NCBI GenBank assembly: GCA_903875445.1
Contig: CAIQWD010000100.1
Coordinates: forward strand, 1-64,000
Direction: 5' to 3'
Length of the DNA stretch: 64,000 nt
Origin: an uncultured delta proteobacterium
GTDB lineage: Bacteria; Desulfobacterota; Desulfobulbia; Desulfobulbales; Desulfocapsaceae
Each line of letters starts with the position of its first letter. The first letter of the stretch is position 1. A program made the translations under genes and the position numbers. Of this stretch, positions 59,939 through 64,000 are shown piece after piece. The notes beneath the pieces were generated by a model, which saw only the letters and a list, made by a program, of their open reading frames with translations, searched no databases and was not told the origin of the DNA.

Positions 59939-62293
59939 GTGACTACAACGGTTGTAAAAGGTCAGAACGAAAAAGGTCAGCGTCTCCGCTCGATGGAATT
60001 CGAGAAGCTGGTGCGGCAGGCTGCCGCCTCATCCGCCGACCTGCTGCTTGAGACGTACGGCCAACATAATATCGGCATCCGCCTGCAACGGCAAGACGGC
60101 CTGAAGATTACCGTCAAGGGACCGTCCGGCCAGAGGCTCGGTTGCATGGGGATGCCCGGCACCACCATAATCTGCGAGGGTGCCACCTCCGATGATGTCG
60201 GCTATCTCAACATCGGGGCGGAAATTGCGGTTCTCGGCGATGCCACCAACGGCGCCTGCAATGCCATGGCCAACGGCAAGGTATTTATCGGCGGCTCCAT
60301 CGGCGCTCGCGGTCTCAGCATGACCAAGTGGAACCCGGAATACACGAGGCCGGAGTTGTGGGTTCTCGGCTCCGTCGGCGACTCCTTTGCCGAGTTCAAC
60401 TGCGGCGGAGTGGCGGTGGTTTGCGGTCATAATCCGAAGAATCCCGCCAACGTGCTCGGCTATCGCCCCTGTGTCGGCATGGTCGGTGGCACCATCTATT
60501 TCCGCGGCAAGATCGACAACTCCTACCCGAAAACCAATGCCAAACTCATTGCCCCAAGCGATGAGCAATGGCAATGGCTGACCAAGAATATCACCGGTTT
60601 TCTCGAAAAAATCCGCAAGCCCGAACTGCACGCGACCCTCACCATCAGGGAAGAATGGCATATCCTCATGCCCATTACTCCGCAGGAAAGGGCGCTGATG
60701 TTTTCCGGCCCCATGCCGATGGCCGAATTCCGCAACGAGCATTGGAACAAGGCCTTTGGCGGCGACCCCCTGCGCGATCTTGCGCCGGGTCTCGATCGCA
60801 GCCGCATCGATGTCATTGTCAGCGGCGAGCTGCGCCGCAAGAAACCCTACTGGGCCAATTGCGAATCGGCGGCACCGTGTACCTACTACTGCCCGGTGCA
60901 TATCCCCACCGTCGACAGGTTGCGGCTCATTCGCGAAGGGCGGATCGAAGAGGCCTACCAGCTCATCCTCCGCTATACTCCGCTGCCCGCCTCGGTGTGC
61001 GGCGCGGTCTGTCCCAATCTGTGTATGGAAAACTGCTCCCGTGCAGGCGTTGATGAACCCATTGATATGCAGATTCTCGGCCGGGCGGTAAATACCCTTG
61101 AGCCCCCGGCAGTTGCCCCATCACTAGGTAAAAAGGTGGCCGTCATCGGCGGCGGACCGGCCGGCATGAACGTTGCCTGGCAGCTGGCCCTGGCCGGGAT
61201 TGAAGCGCATATCTTTGAACAGGATGAAAAAATCGGCGGCAAACTCGCCCAAGTGATACCCTGGGAGCGTCTCTCCCAGGCGATCTGGGACCAGGAGGTG
61301 AAAAGATTCCTGGCCACGCCGAATATCAGCGCCAGCCTTGGCGTAACGATGACCAAGGAAAAATTTGCGGCTCTCCAGAAAAATTACGATTATGTCGTTA
61401 TCGCCGTGGGAACCCACACCCCGCGCCGGTTGCAATTCCCCGGCAACGAAAAGGTGCTTGCCGCCCTCGACTTCCTGAAGGGGGCCAAGAGCAAAAAGCC
61501 ACCGGCCGTCGGTAAAGAGGTGGTGGTCATCGGCGCCGGCAATGTCGGCTGCGACGTCGCCTGTGAGGCCTACCGGCTGGGAGCTGAAAAAGTCACTCTG
61601 GTCGATATCCAAAAGCCGCTGGCCTTCGGCAAGGAAAAAGTTGCCGCCGAGGCACTGGGCGCCCAGTTCCGCTGGCCGGTGTCGACCCGGGAAGTGACCG
61701 ATGCGGGGCTTGTTACCAATACTGGGGAAGTTATTCCGGCCGACACGGTCATCATCTCCATCGGCGATGTCCCGGCCTTGTCCTTTCTGCCCGAATCGGT
61801 TGAAACCGTCACCGTCGGCGGAGCCGCCTGGATTGCCACGGACAAGGCCCATGTCACCTCCGACAGCCGGATCCTCGCGGTAGGCGATGTCGAAAGACCG
61901 GGCCTTGCCACCAACGCCCTTGGTGCCGGCAAGACCGCCGCCGAATACATTATCGCCCACTGCAAAGGACTGGAATGGAAACCTTTTGCGCAGCAGGTTA
62001 TTCCGCAAAAGGCTCTGACCATAGCCCATTATATCCCGGTTGCCGTCGGCAGTACGCAACAGGATCAGGCAAATCGCTGTCTCTCCTGTGCCTCCTGCCG
62101 CGACTGCCACCTCTGCGAGACCATCTGTCCCACCGGGGCAATCAGTCGTCGAGAGATCGTCACCTCAATGGGCGACGAGCAATTTTCCCTGAGAACGGCC
62201 TATGAGTATGTGTCCGATGATAACAAGTGTATTGCCTGCGGTTTCTGCGCCGACACCTGTCCCTGTGGGATCTGGGCAATGAACGCTTTTTAG
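59939..62293 (+). CDS. GXGXG domain fused to GltD-like FAD/NAD(P) oxidoreductase with C-terminal 4Fe-4S
   Basis: GXGXG region (GCMGMPGTTIICEGATSDDVGYLNIGAEIAVLGDATNGACNAMANGKVFIGGSIGARG), Fe-S (CTYYCPVHIPT), FAD VAVIGGGPAGMNVAWQLA, C-terminal CLSCASCRDCHLCETICP, CIACGFCADTCP. Confidence 0.92.
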   Translation: MTTTVVKGQNEKGQRLRSMEFEKLVRQAAASSADLLLETYGQHNIGIRLQRQDGLKITVKGPSGQRLGCMGMPGTTIICEGATSDDVGYLNIGAEIAVLGDATNGACNAMANGKVFIGGSIGARGLSMTKWNPEYTRPELWVLGSVGDSFAEFNCGGVAVVCGHNPKNPANVLGYRPCVGMVGGTIYFRGKIDNSYPKTNAKLIAPSDEQWQWLTKNITGFLEKIRKPELHATLTIREEWHILMPITPQERALMFSGPMPMAEFRNEHWNKAFGGDPLRDLAPGLDRSRIDVIVSGELRRKKPYWANCESAAPCTYYCPVHIPTVDRLRLIREGRIEEAYQLILRYTPLPASVCGAVCPNLCMENCSRAGVDEPIDMQILGRAVNTLEPPAVAPSLGKKVAVIGGGPAGMNVAWQLALAGIEAHIFEQDEKIGGKLAQVIPWERLSQAIWDQEVKRFLATPNISASLGVTMTKEKFAALQKNYDYVVIAVGTHTPRRLQFPGNEKVLAALDFLKGAKSKKPPAVGKEVVVIGAGNVGCDVACEAYRLGAEKVTLVDIQKPLAFGKEKVAAEALGAQFRWPVSTREVTDAGLVTNTGEVIPADTVIISIGDVPALSFLPESVETVTVGGAAWIATDKAHVTSDSRILAVGDVERPGLATNALGAGKTAAEYIIAHCKGLEWKPFAQQVIPQKALTIAHYIPVAVGSTQQDQANRCLSCASCRDCHLCETICPTGAISRREIVTSMGDEQFSLRTAYEYVSDDNKCIACGFCADTCPCGIWAMNAF

Positions 62294-62394
62294 TACCTTA
62301 GAAATTCTTTTCTTGTTTTTTAAGAAAGAATTTCGTGAAGGTACTTATCCCCCCTTGTGGGGGGTTAGAGCCGTTCGAATCAAAGAGAGGACGG

Positions 62395-62430
62395 AAAGCG
62401 CTTCAGCCGGTTGGTTGAAGCGCTTTTTTA
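62395..62430 (+). terminator. Rho-independent terminator downstream of the glutamate synthase genes
   Basis: AAAGCGCTTCA-GCCGGTTGGT-TGAAGCGCTTTTTTA. Confidence 0.85.
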
Positions 62431-62435
62431 TCGGA

Positions 62436-62708
62436 TCATCTACGGATCAAGCGGATAGTCACATCATATTTTGCGGTTTCGATATCGGCAGGAAGAAGGC
62501 TTGCATCCGGCACCATTATTGTCAGCACCCTGCCTTTTCGTGGATCGACGCCCTGCTTGGTACGCCTTTCTCGCCCGGATGGTCCGGCAATTCCCTTCCT
62601 GGGAGGGCGGACATGCAACAACTGGGCTTCGATAAAATTACCGCCTTTTGCCGGTAATTTCTGAGCCTGCGACGGCAGGGGGGGAATGGAACCGATAATA
62701 ATTTCCAT
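62436..62708 (-). CDS. Small hypothetical protein
   Basis: ORF of 90 aa in an otherwise intergenic interval, convergent with a terminator; no family recognised. Confidence 0.4.
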   Translation of the reverse strand: MEIIIGSIPPLPSQAQKLPAKGGNFIEAQLLHVRPPRKGIAGPSGRERRTKQGVDPRKGRVLTIMVPDASLLPADIETAKYDVTIRLIRR

Positions 62709-62823
62709 ATGCTACACTCCTTCTGTGACGGTTGTAGCAGTAGTAACCCATCTCCCCAAAAACATCAAGAAAAGTTATAATAGCAGCCAGTCATAAGCGA
62801 CTGCCTCGTGCAAATGTGTGACC

Positions 62824-64000
62824 ATGACCGACCCCTTAAAAAAAATCCTCGAACCGATCAAGGAACTCCAGAATATTCGCGGTATCGATCTGCCCATCGG
62901 CCTGGAATTTCTGCAGCTCGTGGTAACCGGCCCGCCTGGTGCGGGAAAATCATATTATATTGAACAGATACGCGGATGGCCCAACGAAGGCTACCTCGAT
63001 CTGACGCAGCGAAACTGGTGGAAAAATCAATCCCTGGTTTTTCGCCCGAGAGAAGTACACCTTGGCCTGCCTTTTCAGGGCATTGCCGAAGCGGTGACGG
63101 TATTCGACAAAGAATATTTGCGCTGCACCGCCCCACCGGCAATAGATTATCCGCGAATTAAGCTCCCCCCGGCCAAGAAATATTTTATCCAAACCGATTG
63201 GCGCAACAGATATATTTTTGAATTTCTTATCCCCAGCCCCTCGACCATTTATGAGCAACGCCTGGCACGGCAGAGCGAGGGCTATTTCCCGGTAGACGAC
63301 AACCTCAGCCTGGAAATGGTCAGGCAGCAGGTCGCCGTCTACAAAGAAGTGGCACTCTATCTGCACCGGGCCGGGCTCAATGTCTACTTGCGGAAAAGCC
63401 TCGACAAGCCGCCGATGATCATCGCCGAGAAGGGTGTTGCCAGCGTCCCCCGCTGGACCCTTGATAAAAGCCCCCGCCGGCCAAGCCTGCGGACTGTTGC
63501 CGGCTGGAAATGGCTGGCCCTCAGCCGGTACCCGATTCGCTGGATCACCCTCGGCAGCGAGCCTCAGACCCTGGAGAGTGCCGGGCGTATCGCCCACGAC
63601 GGCAAGAGTTTCGAACTCCTTCTCGGTGATACCCGCCTGCGTTTCCAGCCGGAAATACCTATCGGCAGCAAAAAACACACCAGCCGGAAAAACTGGATCA
63701 TCAATAGCCACCAGGGCTGTTCGCACAGGACCATCAGTGGCTTCCTCCGCCTCCGCGTCGGGGAAACGATTGTCATTGGTCGAAACCATAAGGAGTTTTG
63801 CCAGCTCTTTCAGTTAACCGAAAATGTTGCCGATAAACACGTCAGCGTGACCAACCGCAAAGGCGATCTCATCCTCACGCCTCTGGTCGGCGACCAACCG
63901 ACACAGGTACAAAGACTCGATGATCTCGACTATCGAGAACAGCTGGAGCGCGGCCGCCATAAGGCCTTGCTGGAGATTGGCAGGCTCTATGGCCAAACAC
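62824..64000 (+). CDS. P-loop NTPase-like protein, possibly with a C-terminal FHA-like domain; runs off the right edge
   Basis: My forward translation from ATG 62824: MTDPLKKILEPIKELQNIRGIDLPIGLEFLQLVVTGPPGAGKSYYIEQIRGWPNEGYLDLTQRNWW... open to the window end. Walker A GPPGAGKS. Missing from the ORF track because it lacks a stop here. Confidence 0.8.
   Translation, partial: MTDPLKKILEPIKELQNIRGIDLPIGLEFLQLVVTGPPGAGKSYYIEQIRGWPNEGYLDLTQRNWWKNQSLVFRPREVHLGLPFQGIAEAVTVFDKEYLRCTAPPAIDYPRIKLPPAKKYFIQTDWRNRYIFEFLIPSPSTIYEQRLARQSEGYFPVDDNLSLEMVRQQVAVYKEVALYLHRAGLNVYLRKSLDKPPMIIAEKGVASVPRWTLDKSPRRPSLRTVAGWKWLALSRYPIRWITLGSEPQTLESAGRIAHDGKSFELLLGDTRLRFQPEIPIGSKKHTSRKNWIINSHQGCSHRTISGFLRLRVGETIVIGRNHKEFCQLFQLTENVADKHVSVTNRKGDLILTPLVGDQPTQVQRLDDLDYREQLERGRHKALLEIGRLYGQT

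Noticed and set aside
60029-62110. 290-aa and 328-aa reverse ORFs
   Set aside because: Both antisense to the GXGXG/FAD subunit gene with strong motifs.
62950-63789. 279-aa reverse ORF
   Set aside because: Antisense to the P-loop gene starting at 62824, which I consider the real CDS.

Overview
The window looks like a chromosomal segment of a Desulfobulbales-like Desulfobacterota bacterium; this is inferred from protein style and no search was run. Blocks: (1) 1-6.1 kb, one end of a surface-glycan locus: edge-truncated polymerase-like membrane protein, polysaccharide pyruvyl transferase, FrhB-like Fe-S protein, flippase, polyprenyl glycosylphosphotransferase. It includes two decayed genes, an acyltransferase remnant and an internally deleted gmd. 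(2) 6.5-11 kb, a dense toxin-antitoxin island. Several antitoxin or antitoxin-like genes are complete while the partner toxin is truncated or internally deleted. (3) 11.1-21.9 kb, EPS assembly/export genes, interrupted by a four-helix-bundle protein and a DUF4143 ATPase. Two of these genes carry the same purine-rich low-complexity repeat in frame. (4) 22-38 kb, a lipoprotein/HAMP/metalloprotease trio, apt, mtnP, an ErcA-like/sensor-kinase pair, asd, HD-GYP and companion, a TPR lipoprotein and a PBP1A-type protein. (5) 38-52 kb, a lytic transglycosylase, yhbY and the canonical rimP-nusA-ylxR-infB-rbfA-nrnA-truB-rpsO-pnp-dut cluster. (6) 52-62.3 kb, topB, rsfS, thrC and a three-gene split glutamate synthase. 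(7) 62.8 kb to the end, an edge-truncated P-loop protein absent from the ORF track. The items most worth following are the toxin-eroded TA island, the shared in-frame purine-rich repeats, and a 61-bp hairpin element present twice with compensatory stem changes. I saw no tRNA, rRNA, CRISPR array or intact transposase.
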